64,000 bases of DNA from positions 24,696-88,695 of the forward strand of contig NZ_JAIXTC010000027.1 of assembly GCF_027484365.1 (NCBI RefSeq), given 5' to 3'. Source of the stretch: Brevundimonas sp. (GTDB lineage Bacteria; Pseudomonadota; Alphaproteobacteria; Caulobacterales; Caulobacteraceae). Below are positions 1 through 8,486 of the stretch, piece by piece. The position numbers and the translations under genes are program-made. The notes under the pieces were generated by a model. It made no database searches and had not been told where the DNA came from. It saw only the letters and a list, made by a program, of their open reading frames with translations. Numbering within the stretch: the stretch's first letter is position 1; each line of letters opens with the position of its first letter.

Positions 1-720
1 GTCGGTCAGTTGAACTTCGAGGATTTTGCAGCGTCCTCGGATGTCAGCGAGGGCGTCGTCAGCGCAGGCAACCCTGATCTTGAGCCTGAAGTGGCGGACG
101 TCGTCGAGTTCACGATCGAACAGCGGTTCTGGGATCGGGGCGCTCTGGTCCTGACGCTGCGTCATGATGAAGTCGGCGACGTTGTCGACCTGATCCCGAT
201 CAACCGCCTTTTCGATGCGCCGGGCAACATCGGCGACGGTACCCGGGACGCCGTCACGGTCAGCCTGACCGTACCACTGGAGAGGTTGGGCCTTTCGGGT
301 GGCCTGCTCCGGTTCAATGGGACCCGGCGGTGGTCGTCAGTCACCGATCCCGTCACGGGCGAGGATCGCCGCATTTCGCGAGAACGGCCCTTTGAAGGGA
401 CGTTCCTGCTGTCGCGGGACGTGCCGGCCTGGAACTCAAGCTTCTTCCTCGAAGGGGATCTGCCCTACAGCGAGACCTCCTATCGGCTTCGGCAGGTGCA
501 ACGCCTGGACCAGAGCGGGTGGTGGAAAGTCTACTGGGAGTGGCGCGCGAGGCCGGATCTGGCCTTTCGCTTCCAGATCGACAACTTCACCTCGCGCGAG
601 CGGACCCGTACCCGCACCCTCTTTACCGGGCCTCGCGACAAAGCCGACGTCAGCGCCATCGAGAGCCGCAGCGCCACGTTCGATCCCTTCTTCTTCATGC
701 GCCTTCGCAAGACCTTCTGA
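1..720 (+). CDS. TonB-dependent receptor, C-terminal part (5' end outside window)
   Basis: The reading frame is open from base 1, so this is the end of a longer gene and the visible TTG at 10 is not a start. It encodes the last ~239 residues of an outer-membrane beta-barrel. An NPDLEPE stretch, typical of barrel strands in TonB-dependent receptors, is followed by alternating hydrophobic/aromatic strands, and the protein ends in Phe (RLRKTF), the usual outer-membrane C-terminal signature. Such receptors import siderophores, sugars or other large substrates with TonB energy. The substrate cannot be inferred from this fragment. The following cytochrome genes are close, but nothing shows that they share a function with it. 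Confidence 0.8.
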   Translation, partial: VGQLNFEDFAASSDVSEGVVSAGNPDLEPEVADVVEFTIEQRFWDRGALVLTLRHDEVGDVVDLIPINRLFDAPGNIGDGTRDAVTVSLTVPLERLGLSGGLLRFNGTRRWSSVTDPVTGEDRRISRERPFEGTFLLSRDVPAWNSSFFLEGDLPYSETSYRLRQVQRLDQSGWWKVYWEWRARPDLAFRFQIDNFTSRERTRTRTLFTGPRDKADVSAIESRSATFDPFFFMRLRKTF

Positions 721-764
721 GGCTATCCCCTCCGCAATTCAGCGGACCAAAAACGGAGACCACG

Positions 765-1268
765 GTGACTCTCTCAAAGAAACTTCCTGACGTTGTGGCC
801 AGTCTGGCACTGGTGATCGGCCTCGCGGCCTGTTCCCAGCAAGCGCCCGAGAGCGACAAGGCGGCCGCGGGCACTGACGTTGCCGCGCCGTCACCGGTCG
901 CCGCCCGCCAGGCTGAGTTCAAGCGGATTGGCGCGGCGAACAAGGCGATCGGTGACCAGCTCAAGGAGCCCGCCCCATCGGCCGAGATCGTTCGGACCAA
1001 TGCGGCGATCATCGCCCGCCTCGCGCCCCAGGTCCCGAGCTGGTTCCCGGCCGGATCGGGCGCGGTAGCGGGCGAAGAAACAGAGGCGCTCCCGGCCATC
1101 TGGGAACGCAACGAGGAGTTCGCCCTTCGGGCCGCAGATTTCGCGAGGGCCGCCGACGCACTTGAAGCGGCGGCGTCTGCCGGAGACGCCGCCCAGATCA
1201 GGGCGGCGTCTCAAGCGCTCGGCCAGACCTGCAAGTCTTGCCATACCGTGTTCCGCGCCAAGAAGTGA
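765..1268 (+). CDS. Cytochrome c'-like lipoprotein
   Basis: A 167-aa protein with a lipoprotein-type signal: hydrophobic stretch followed by LAAC at about residues 20-23. It ends with the haem-binding motif CKSCH near the C-terminus, the hallmark placement of class II cytochromes c (cytochrome c'), and its body is alpha-helical and Ala-rich. The frame runs open further upstream, but the GTG at 765 gives a sensible signal peptide and follows a GGAG-like sequence, so it is preferred. Known role of the family: periplasmic haem protein that binds NO or takes part in electron transfer. The cytochrome b561 gene starts 2 nt after its stop, suggesting that the two work as a redox pair across the inner membrane. 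Confidence 0.85.
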   Translation: MTLSKKLPDVVASLALVIGLAACSQQAPESDKAAAGTDVAAPSPVAARQAEFKRIGAANKAIGDQLKEPAPSAEIVRTNAAIIARLAPQVPSWFPAGSGAVAGEETEALPAIWERNEEFALRAADFARAADALEAAASAGDAAQIRAASQALGQTCKSCHTVFRAKK

Positions 1269-1270
1269 CA

Positions 1271-1987
1271 ATGGAGGTCGCGGGAAGCGGGCAGGGCGAC
1301 GGGCGACCGGGGTCACGGCGGATCAAGCTGTGGGATTGGCCGGTCCGGATTGCTCACTGGTCCTTTGTGATCCTGCTGCCGGCGCTCTGGTGGACATCTG
1401 AAAACGACCAGATGTCCCTGCACAGGTGGCTTGGCTACGGGATGCTCGGACTCATCGTGTTCCGCCTTTACTGGGGGTTCGCGGGGAGTTCGCCGGCGCG
1501 GTTCGCCGGTTTCCTGAAAGGACCCGGGACCGTGGCAGCCTATGTCCGCGCCCTGTTCGCCAGCAAGGCTGTATCGGGCGCGGGTCACAGTCCGTTGGGC
1601 GCCCTGAGTGTCGTCGCCCTGCTGGGTTTGCTTCTCGCCCAGATCATACTGGGCCTGTTCGCTCAGGATGTGGACGGTCTGGAGGCGGGTCCGCTGGCGC
1701 GGCACGTCTCCTACGGTGTCGCAGAGGCTGCGCGGGACTGGCATGGCGTTGTCTTTGACGCCCTCTTGTGGCTCGTGGGCCTGCATCTTGCTGCGGTCAC
1801 ATTCTATCTTCTCGTGAAGCGGGACAATCTGATCGGACCGATGTTCACGGGCTGGAAGAAGGTGTCGGCGGAGACGCAGGATCCTCAGTTCGCGCCCTTC
1901 TGGCGGCTGATTTCGGGAATTCTCCTCGGGTGTGCTACGGCAGGGTGGGTTTCGCTGGGTGCGCCTCTTCCCGGCTGGGTCAGCTAG
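1271..1987 (+). CDS. Cytochrome b561-family membrane protein
   Basis: A 238-aa integral membrane protein of the bacterial cytochrome b561 / Ni-hydrogenase b-type family. It begins with the typical KLWDWPVRIAHW motif, whose His is a haem b ligand. Four to five hydrophobic segments follow, with further His residues in HRWLGYG, DWHGVVFD and LVGLHL placed in the membrane helices as expected for haem coordination. The ATG at 1271 lies 2 nt after the cytochrome c' stop, so the genes are co-transcribed. Expected role: moving electrons between the quinone pool and the periplasmic c-type cytochrome. An in-frame upstream ATG at 1238 lies inside the previous gene and is less likely. Confidence 0.87.
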   Translation: MEVAGSGQGDGRPGSRRIKLWDWPVRIAHWSFVILLPALWWTSENDQMSLHRWLGYGMLGLIVFRLYWGFAGSSPARFAGFLKGPGTVAAYVRALFASKAVSGAGHSPLGALSVVALLGLLLAQIILGLFAQDVDGLEAGPLARHVSYGVAEAARDWHGVVFDALLWLVGLHLAAVTFYLLVKRDNLIGPMFTGWKKVSAETQDPQFAPFWRLISGILLGCATAGWVSLGAPLPGWVS

Positions 1988-2034
1988 CCAGAGGGTGCTG
2001 GCACGACCGCGCCGCAAGCGCACTCGCGGCGCCA

Positions 2035-2075
2035 ATTCGCGGAAGGGCGCTTGGGCGCGAAGCGGCCTCACGCCC
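2035..2075. repeat. Intergenic REP-like repeat, copy A
   Basis: A GC-rich intergenic element with core CGCTTGGGCGCGAAGCGG, in which GCTT and AAGC can pair. Related copies lie at 10661, 21620 and 47231, always outside genes. Its function is unknown; it resembles degenerate REP-type elements. Confidence 0.5.
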
Positions 2076-2195
2076 TGGGAGTCCATCGCCCAAATCTGGT
2101 CGTCAGAACCACAACGGTTCATCGATCAACCCGATCGACCAGATGCCGGGACTGAACACCTAGGGCGCTGGGACTGATGGTGATACTGAGCACCC

Positions 2196-2729
2196 ATGGA
2201 CGGGGACCGGACCCACCGTATTGGAAAGAACCACACGCAGCCCCTCGCCGGGCTCGCAGCGCAGCATTTCGCTCCACTTGTGCGGTTCTTCAGGCGTCGC
2301 GGATATACCGCCGATGCTGCCGAGGATGGCGCCCAGGAAGTCTTCGCGCGCATGCTTGGCCTTGAAGATCACGCCCGCATCGAAAACCCTGAAGCCTATC
2401 TGTTTCGAGTGGCCAGCACGGTTGTTACGGATCGCGCCCGTCGTGACGGTGTTAGACAACTGTCGCGGCACCAAAGCGTAGACGATCTTTCGATCGCCGG
2501 TGAGGAACCCTCGCCAGAGCGCGTCTTGTCCGACAGGCAGCAACTGGAACGCCTGCGTGTCGTCCTGGATGAAATGCCGGCGCGTCGCAGGGAGATACTG
2601 ATGCTCAGTCGAATGGACGGACTGAGCTACAGCCAGTTGGCGGCCCGCTATGGAGTGACCGTGAGCGCGATCGAGAAACAGATGATGAAGGCGATCGCCC
2701 ACCTGCATCGCCGCATGGGGGAGCGATGA
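2196..2729 (+). CDS. ECF RNA polymerase sigma factor (FecI-like)
   Basis: A 177-aa extracytoplasmic-function sigma-70 factor. Region 2 is seen around residues 25-90 (AAEDGAQEVFARM, then ENPEAYLFRVA). Region 4 is at about 120-172, with a helix-turn-helix in SYSQLAARYGVTVSAIEKQM. It is followed, with an ATGA overlap, by a FecR-like anti-sigma and then by a receptor with a signalling domain. This is the classical FecI-FecR-FecA arrangement, in which substrate binding outside the cell releases the sigma factor to transcribe the uptake genes. The regulon is therefore expected to include the receptor at 3880 and perhaps the permease and peptidases downstream. The start chosen is the first ATG with good codon content; its ribosome-binding site is weak. 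Confidence 0.92.
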   Translation: MDGDRTHRIGKNHTQPLAGLAAQHFAPLVRFFRRRGYTADAAEDGAQEVFARMLGLEDHARIENPEAYLFRVASTVVTDRARRDGVRQLSRHQSVDDLSIAGEEPSPERVLSDRQQLERLRVVLDEMPARRREILMLSRMDGLSYSQLAARYGVTVSAIEKQMMKAIAHLHRRMGER

Positions 2730-3748
2730 CGATGCGCGACCGTCTTCGGCTGATCACGACGCCCGAAATCGCAGAAACGCCGCGCGATGCTGCGGGCTGG
2801 TTGGCACGGCTCTTGTCGGACCAGCACACGCCGGATGATGTCGCTGCATTCGAGCGGTGGTCGCTGGAGCACCCTGAAGGGCGCGCCGACTATGAGCGGA
2901 TGGCGGACCTGACCGCGATGCTGTCGGCGGCGGCCGGAAATCCCAAGTCAAGGGCCGTGCTACGCAGCAGTCGCCCGGCACAGGTTCTCGGGCGGCGCAG
3001 CACCATCGCGATCATCGTGGCGTTGGCCGCCAGCGTATTCGCCGCTTTCATCACCCCGACCCTGCTGGACCGCCCGGCTGTCTATGAGACACGCGTGGGA
3101 GAGATGCGGCGCGTGGAGTTGAAGGACGGATCGGTGATCACGCTGAACGTCGGCTCACGGCTCCGGGTGCGGATGGAGGAGAGCGAACGGGTGTTGTGGC
3201 TCGACCACGGCGAGGCCCGGTTCGAGGTGGCCCACGACGCGTCCAGGCCCTTCCGTGTCTTCTCGGACGATCGTGAAGTTCGGGCACTGGGAACTGTTTT
3301 CGACGTTCGTCGCACGGATGGCAACTTCAGGGTTGTCCTGGAAACCGGGTCCGTGGGGCTCTTCCCGGCCGATCGCCGTCGCCTTCGACCCGTGGCCGAG
3401 ACGGGGCAGCCTGTCACGGTTCTGGCCCCCGGTCAGATGGCCGAGGCTTCTGCCGACGGCACGGGTCTGGACGTTGAGACGGCAGATCTCGAAGTTACAG
3501 GAGCCTGGCGGGATCACCGTCTGGTGCTGGATGACCGCCCCCTCGGCGAGGCGGTGGCGGAGATCAATCGCTACAACGCGCGCGTGATCGTGGTGGACGA
3601 TCCGGTTCTGGCTGCCATGCCGATCAGTGGCGTGTTCCGGACCGATGAGCCCGATGCCTTCGCCCAGGCCGTTGTCATGGTCCTGCCGGCCCGGGTCGCG
3701 GCGCGTGATGGAGAAATGGTCAGGCTGGAACGCCGTCCTAAAGGCTGA
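2726..3748 (+). CDS. FecR-family anti-sigma factor / sigma regulator
   Basis: A 340-aa inner-membrane regulator. Residues ~20-65 form the cytoplasmic DUF4880 domain (AGWLARLLSD...AFERW), which binds sigma. One transmembrane segment lies at about 92-113, and the periplasmic FecR domain follows (VGEMRRVELKDGSVITLN onward) with a C-terminal STN-like region. Its ATG overlaps the sigma stop by 4 nt, so the two are translationally coupled. In the family, this protein receives the signal from the N-terminal domain of the outer-membrane receptor and controls the cognate ECF sigma. The receptor encoded next has exactly such a domain. Confidence 0.92.
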   Translation: MTMRDRLRLITTPEIAETPRDAAGWLARLLSDQHTPDDVAAFERWSLEHPEGRADYERMADLTAMLSAAAGNPKSRAVLRSSRPAQVLGRRSTIAIIVALAASVFAAFITPTLLDRPAVYETRVGEMRRVELKDGSVITLNVGSRLRVRMEESERVLWLDHGEARFEVAHDASRPFRVFSDDREVRALGTVFDVRRTDGNFRVVLETGSVGLFPADRRRLRPVAETGQPVTVLAPGQMAEASADGTGLDVETADLEVTGAWRDHRLVLDDRPLGEAVAEINRYNARVIVVDDPVLAAMPISGVFRTDEPDAFAQAVVMVLPARVAARDGEMVRLERRPKG

Positions 3749-3879
3749 ACCGCTGGTCCGAGATGAATTCGCCATCGGCCCGTCACATTTTCTTCGGGCA
3801 GGGGGTGAGCGCCAGGCTTCACCTTGCGTCGAACAGGGTGAGAGCGCCTGGGGCGCGCGATCTTTCCGGGGGATGACCA

Positions 3880-6800
3880 ATGATTCAATCCAATACGCAC
3901 GGCCTGAAGCTCGCCCTTATGTTGGGCGTCGCTTCGGCCACACTGTTCACGACCGCAGGGCACGCCGAACCTGCCAGGGCTCAGGAAACCGCGCGGCCGA
4001 TCACGGTGCCGGCGGGCGCCCTCGACGATGCACTCCGTCGCTTTGCACTCGTCACCGGCCGGGATGTCCTGTTCTCCAGCCAGACCACGTCCGGCCTTCG
4101 CAGCGGCGGCGTCTCGGGCGCAACGTCCCAGGGTCAGGCCCTGGACGCCATCCTCGAGGGCAGCGGCCTTGGATGGTCGCAAACCACATCGGGAGCCTAT
4201 GCGATTTCGGTGAGCGGGGCCTCAGACCAACCCGACACGTCTCAACTGGATACCGTCACCGTGACGGGCTCCCGCATCCGCGGCCTTCCAACTGACGGAC
4301 CGGTCCAGGCCCGCACCATCACGGCCCAGGACATCCGCGAATCCGGCGCGACCCAGATCATCGACGTCCTGCGTGATCTGCCCGCCACCTCGGGCGGGTC
4401 AGGGACCTTCTCGACCTCGACCTCGGGTCCGCTCTCGTCCAACACGCCGGTCGGGGCAGCCGGTGTCTCGCTGCGTGGGTTGGGGACCAGCGCGACCTTG
4501 ACGCTGATCAACAGTCGCCGGGCCTCCATCGCTTCGTTCGCGCGAGGCCAGGAATCCTTCATCGACGCCAACTCCATACCGCTGGCGGCCATCGAGCGGG
4601 TGGATGTGCTGCCGAACGGCGCCTCCGCGCTTTACGGCGCCGACGCCGTCGCGGGTGTGGTCAACTACATTCTCAAGGACGATTATCAGGGTGCCGAGGT
4701 ATCGGTGTCCTATGGCGACTCGACCGCCGGCACCGACGAAGGACGGCTGGATGTCAGCGCCGTAGCCGGGACGACGGTTGGCAACCATTCCTTTATGGTT
4801 GTGGCGAACTGGTATCGTCGGAACGCACTCTACGATCGCGACCGCGCCTATACGGCCGACAGTTTCCGGCCCAGCCAGCAGGGCTTCTATCCCAGCTTCA
4901 ACGACCTGTTCGCGATGTTCAACGACCAGACCGAGTCGCCTGCGAATGGCGGTTGTCCGGCATCCGATTTCCGGACCGGCAATCTCGGCGAGTACTGTCA
5001 AGTCGACACCAACGACTTCACAGCCACCGACGAGCAATTCGAAAGCCGGGGTGCCCTGTTTACCCACAAGGCCCGGCTTGGGAACAACACCGAATGGTTC
5101 AACGAGCTTCTTTACCAGGAAACCGATTCCAGCGGAACGAGCTCGCCGTCCAACTTTTCGCGGGCGCCGATCGACCCTGAGAACCCGAACTTCCCGGCCA
5201 GTTTCCGCGAGGATCTGCGCAGGGAGGCGGGCTTCTCGAACTTCTCCGGCTTCAACCGCTTTCCAATCTTCGCCTGGGGCAAGCTGCTGGATCCTCGCGC
5301 CGTCGAGGTCGAGAGCCAGAGCCTGCGCTTCGTTTCGGGTCTGAACCATCAGTTCGAGAACGGCTGGACGGTCGAGGGGGCGCTGACGCTCGGCGGCAAC
5401 GACCGGACACAGACCGGCACGTCCGGCCTGGTCCGATCCGCCGCCTTCTATGACGCCAATCTCGGTAACATCTGTACTGACGGCAGCCGTGTTCGGCGCT
5501 GGACCGTGGATCTGACGCGCCCCTCGGCCCGCTATGTCGGCAACACCTGCGAGGCCGCGGGCAAGACGACGCTCTGGTACAACCCCTTTGGCGGTCAGCG
5601 GAACCAGGCGGCGGGTCTCGCAAGCATTCTGGAGACGACGGCGAAACGCGAGGGCGAGTCGCGTCTGTGGGCCCTCGACGTGTCAGGCGACGGCGATCTG
5701 TTCACCTTGAACGGTCGCACCATCAAGGCCGCCTTCGGAGCCGAGTACCGGCATGAAGAACTCTCCGATACGCCCTCGGGCGAAGCGGTCGCCACGTCCA
5801 CCAATCCCGAGCCGATCCTGGGCTTCAGCTCCACTTCGGCCTTTGGCGAGCGCGATCAATGGGCGGTGTTCGGCGAGCTCTATGTGCCACTGACCAACAC
5901 CCTGGAGGTCCAACTGGCAGGGCGGTTCGACGAGTACGATGACTTCGGATCGGACTTCAATCCGAAGGTGGCGGTGCGCTGGCAACCGGTCGGACCGCTG
6001 ATCCTGCGTGGCAACTGGTCGACGTCGTTCCGGGCGCCTTCTCTGGCGCAAAGCGGTGCAGGCGTGCTTTTGTCCAGCTACCGCGTCAACTGTCGCATCA
6101 CGCCCGGAGCCTGCAATGGCTCGGCGACCGCCACGGGTCAGGCGCTGCTGTCGGAAGACGTCGGCAATCCCGATCTGGAGGCCGAAAATGCCGAGACCTA
6201 TGGTTTCGGCGGGTTGGTCAAGCCGACCGAAGACATCGCGATCGGCCTGGACTACTGGGACATCCGTCACGAAAGCCTGGTCGGTCTGGACCGCGACGAC
6301 TTCATTCGGCGAGCCCTCGCCGGCGAGTTCCCGGTGGTCGGTCAGGGCCTTCTGCCGACCGGTACGCCGGGCCTGGAGCGCTCGGCGACCGGATTTGTCA
6401 CGGATGCTCATTTCCAGCTGTCGAACCTGGGCTTCCAGCATACGCGCGGCCTGGACTTCACCTACACTCAGCATATCGACGATACGGCCTGGGGCGACTT
6501 TACCGCCCTGGTCGACGCCAGCTATCTGATCGCCTTCGACCGTCAGGCCTCGGTCGGTTCTTCCGTCATCGACGAGGCGGGCGAGTATCAGTACCCACAA
6601 CTGGTCGCGACGGCCAAACTGCGCTGGCGGAACGGCGACTGGCGCGCCACCGGACAGGTCAACTACACTTCCGACTACCGCGACGATCCCGACCCCCGCA
6701 CCTTGACCGCGGTCGGCCTTCCGACCACGGCCATCGTGAATGTCGACGCATGGACCACGGTCGACATCAGCCTGAGCCGCGATTTTGGTGAAAGCACCTA

Positions 6801-6933
6801 TGTCCAGCTGAACATCCGGAACCTCTTCGACGAGGACGCGCCGCGTGTCCTGGGCAGCGGGGCGAATGTGGATCACATCAACCACGACACCCTCGGTCGC
6901 TTCGTCACCGTCAGGGCGACCCGGCGGTTCTAA
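3880..6933 (+). CDS. TonB-dependent receptor with STN signalling domain
   Basis: A 1017-aa outer-membrane transducer. There is a signal peptide at residues 1-29 or so, a secretin/TonB short N-terminal (STN) domain at about 40-112 (PAGALDDALRRFALVTGRDV), a TonB-box-like stretch with VTVTGSRI near 125-132, a plug domain to about 270, and a long barrel ending in RATRRF. The STN domain matches the FecI/FecR pair just upstream, so substrate binding should induce the locus. The genes that follow encode a permease, an exported cyanophycinase and an isoaspartyl peptidase. The inferred substrate is therefore a cyanophycin-derived or other beta-aspartyl peptide rather than iron. That substrate is an inference from neighbours only. 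Confidence 0.92.
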   Translation: MIQSNTHGLKLALMLGVASATLFTTAGHAEPARAQETARPITVPAGALDDALRRFALVTGRDVLFSSQTTSGLRSGGVSGATSQGQALDAILEGSGLGWSQTTSGAYAISVSGASDQPDTSQLDTVTVTGSRIRGLPTDGPVQARTITAQDIRESGATQIIDVLRDLPATSGGSGTFSTSTSGPLSSNTPVGAAGVSLRGLGTSATLTLINSRRASIASFARGQESFIDANSIPLAAIERVDVLPNGASALYGADAVAGVVNYILKDDYQGAEVSVSYGDSTAGTDEGRLDVSAVAGTTVGNHSFMVVANWYRRNALYDRDRAYTADSFRPSQQGFYPSFNDLFAMFNDQTESPANGGCPASDFRTGNLGEYCQVDTNDFTATDEQFESRGALFTHKARLGNNTEWFNELLYQETDSSGTSSPSNFSRAPIDPENPNFPASFREDLRREAGFSNFSGFNRFPIFAWGKLLDPRAVEVESQSLRFVSGLNHQFENGWTVEGALTLGGNDRTQTGTSGLVRSAAFYDANLGNICTDGSRVRRWTVDLTRPSARYVGNTCEAAGKTTLWYNPFGGQRNQAAGLASILETTAKREGESRLWALDVSGDGDLFTLNGRTIKAAFGAEYRHEELSDTPSGEAVATSTNPEPILGFSSTSAFGERDQWAVFGELYVPLTNTLEVQLAGRFDEYDDFGSDFNPKVAVRWQPVGPLILRGNWSTSFRAPSLAQSGAGVLLSSYRVNCRITPGACNGSATATGQALLSEDVGNPDLEAENAETYGFGGLVKPTEDIAIGLDYWDIRHESLVGLDRDDFIRRALAGEFPVVGQGLLPTGTPGLERSATGFVTDAHFQLSNLGFQHTRGLDFTYTQHIDDTAWGDFTALVDASYLIAFDRQASVGSSVIDEAGEYQYPQLVATAKLRWRNGDWRATGQVNYTSDYRDDPDPRTLTAVGLPTTAIVNVDAWTTVDISLSRDFGESTYVQLNIRNLFDEDAPRVLGSGANVDHINHDTLGRFVTVRATRRF

Positions 6934-6986
6934 GGCGTGGGCGGGGCGGCTGATCGCCGTCCCGCCGGCCCTGACCCTGTACCACT

Positions 6987-8486
6987 ATGACAGTTCCCCA
7001 TTCCGACACGGCCGTGCAGGCCAAGGCGCAGGGCCCCGACACCCTCCTGATCCTTCTTGCCGTCGCAATCCTGGCATTCGCGGCCAGTTGGCTGGCGCCC
7101 AAGGGCGTATTCGAGCTTGCGGGCGTCGTCGGCGCGGGCGGGCGTCCTGCGATCGATCCAACCTCGTTCCACATCGTTCCGGCATCGGAGGGGGGCGGGG
7201 CGCCGTTCTTCGGGTCGGGAGGAGAGGTCGGGTTTCTGAACTTCCTTTTCGAAGGTCTGGTGAGCGGCGACCGCAACGCCGCGACCGTTGGGCTGATGGC
7301 CTTCTTGCTGATCGTCGGCGGCTCCTTCGGTGTGGTCATGCGGACGGGGGCGGTCGAACGTGGCCTGCGAATCCTGATGACCTGGGGAGGAGCGGGGGGC
7401 GGTTGGTTGATCCCGGTGTTGTTCGCAATCTTTGCACTGGGTGGCGCCGTCTTCGGGATGGGCGAGGAGGCGATCGTCTTTGTGCTGATCCTGTCGCCGG
7501 CCTTGATCCGGGCTGGCTACGACAGCCTTACGGCCGTGCTCGTGACCTATGTCGCCACCCAGGTCGGGTTCGCCACCTCCTGGATGAACCCCTTCGGTCT
7601 GGTCATCGCGCAAGGGATTGCCGGCGTCCCGATCCTGTCGGGCATGGCGCTCAGGCTTGCCATGTTTGCGGCCTTCACCGGGCTGGCAGCGCTGGCGACC
7701 TGGCGCTACGCCCGGCAGATAAAGGCCCGGCCCCAAAGGTCGCTGACCTATCGGATTGACGAGGCGGTCCGGGCGCGTTCCGCCGAAACCGTGATCGAAG
7801 TCCGCAGGTTGGGGACCGGTGACATCGCGATCCTCATCCTGCTTGCAGCAACGATCGCCTGGATCGCGTGGGGCGTCGTCGCCGAGGGCTATTACCTGGC
7901 CGAGATCGCTGGTCAGTTCCTCGCACTCGGTCTGGCGGCTGGAGTTCTGGCCCTGGCGTTTCGACTTCCCGATGTCGATGCCAATGGCCTGGCCGGCGCG
8001 TTCCGCGAGGGGGCCGTGCAGATGGCGCCGGCAGTGATCGTCGTGGCCATCGCCAAGGGTATAGTCCTGCTTCTGGGAGGAGACGACCCGACCCGACCGA
8101 GCGTACTGAACACCCTGCTGGACCTGGTCGGAAGCTGGGCATCGCATCTGCCGGACTGGGGCGCCGCGCTCAGCATGCTGGGCCTGCAGAGCGTGCTGAA
8201 TCTGTTCATCGCGTCTGGTTCGGGACAGGCGGCGCTGACAATGCCCTTGATGGCCCCGCTTGCCGACCTGACCGGTGTCACACGGCAGACGTCAGTCCTG
8301 GCGTTTCAACTCGGGGATGGCCTGACCAACATTGTCTGCCCTGCTTCGGCGGCGCTCATGGGATCCTTGGCGGCGGCGCGCATCGACTGGGCGACCTGGC
8401 TCAGGTTCATCTGGAAGCCGACTTTGGCGCTGCTGGGTCTGGCTGTGGCCTTCGTCGTTGTCGCAACGCTGACGGGATATCGCTGA
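6987..8486 (+). CDS. YfcC-like inner-membrane permease
   Basis: A 499-aa polytopic membrane protein with roughly 12 hydrophobic segments. It resembles the YfcC / C4-dicarboxylate anaerobic carrier superfamily, with an N-terminal extension leading into ILLAVAILAFAASWL, a conserved FGMGEEAIVF segment and a C-terminal FQLGDGLTNIVCPASA segment. YfcC relatives are annotated as putative basic amino-acid or dicarboxylate carriers. Its stop overlaps the ATG of the cyanophycinase gene (TGATG), and an isoaspartyl peptidase follows, so the probable cargo is beta-Asp-Arg dipeptide, aspartate or arginine. Family membership is fairly clear; the cargo is inferred. Confidence 0.75.
   Translation: MTVPHSDTAVQAKAQGPDTLLILLAVAILAFAASWLAPKGVFELAGVVGAGGRPAIDPTSFHIVPASEGGGAPFFGSGGEVGFLNFLFEGLVSGDRNAATVGLMAFLLIVGGSFGVVMRTGAVERGLRILMTWGGAGGGWLIPVLFAIFALGGAVFGMGEEAIVFVLILSPALIRAGYDSLTAVLVTYVATQVGFATSWMNPFGLVIAQGIAGVPILSGMALRLAMFAAFTGLAALATWRYARQIKARPQRSLTYRIDEAVRARSAETVIEVRRLGTGDIAILILLAATIAWIAWGVVAEGYYLAEIAGQFLALGLAAGVLALAFRLPDVDANGLAGAFREGAVQMAPAVIVVAIAKGIVLLLGGDDPTRPSVLNTLLDLVGSWASHLPDWGAALSMLGLQSVLNLFIASGSGQAALTMPLMAPLADLTGVTRQTSVLAFQLGDGLTNIVCPASAALMGSLAAARIDWATWLRFIWKPTLALLGLAVAFVVVATLTGYR

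Noticed and set aside
519..764. N-terminal extension of the cytochrome c' frame
   Set aside because: It overlaps the end of the TonB receptor gene; the GTG at 765 yields a lipoprotein signal.
6930..8147. Minus-strand 405-aa open frame opposite the permease
   Set aside because: Low-complexity, very Gln/Asp/Arg/Gly-rich translation typical of antisense in high-GC DNA; the permease frame is well supported.
7868..8485. Long N-terminal extension of the cyanophycinase reading frame
   Set aside because: It overlaps the permease in another frame; the ATG at 8486 gives a proper signal peptide and a TGATG junction.
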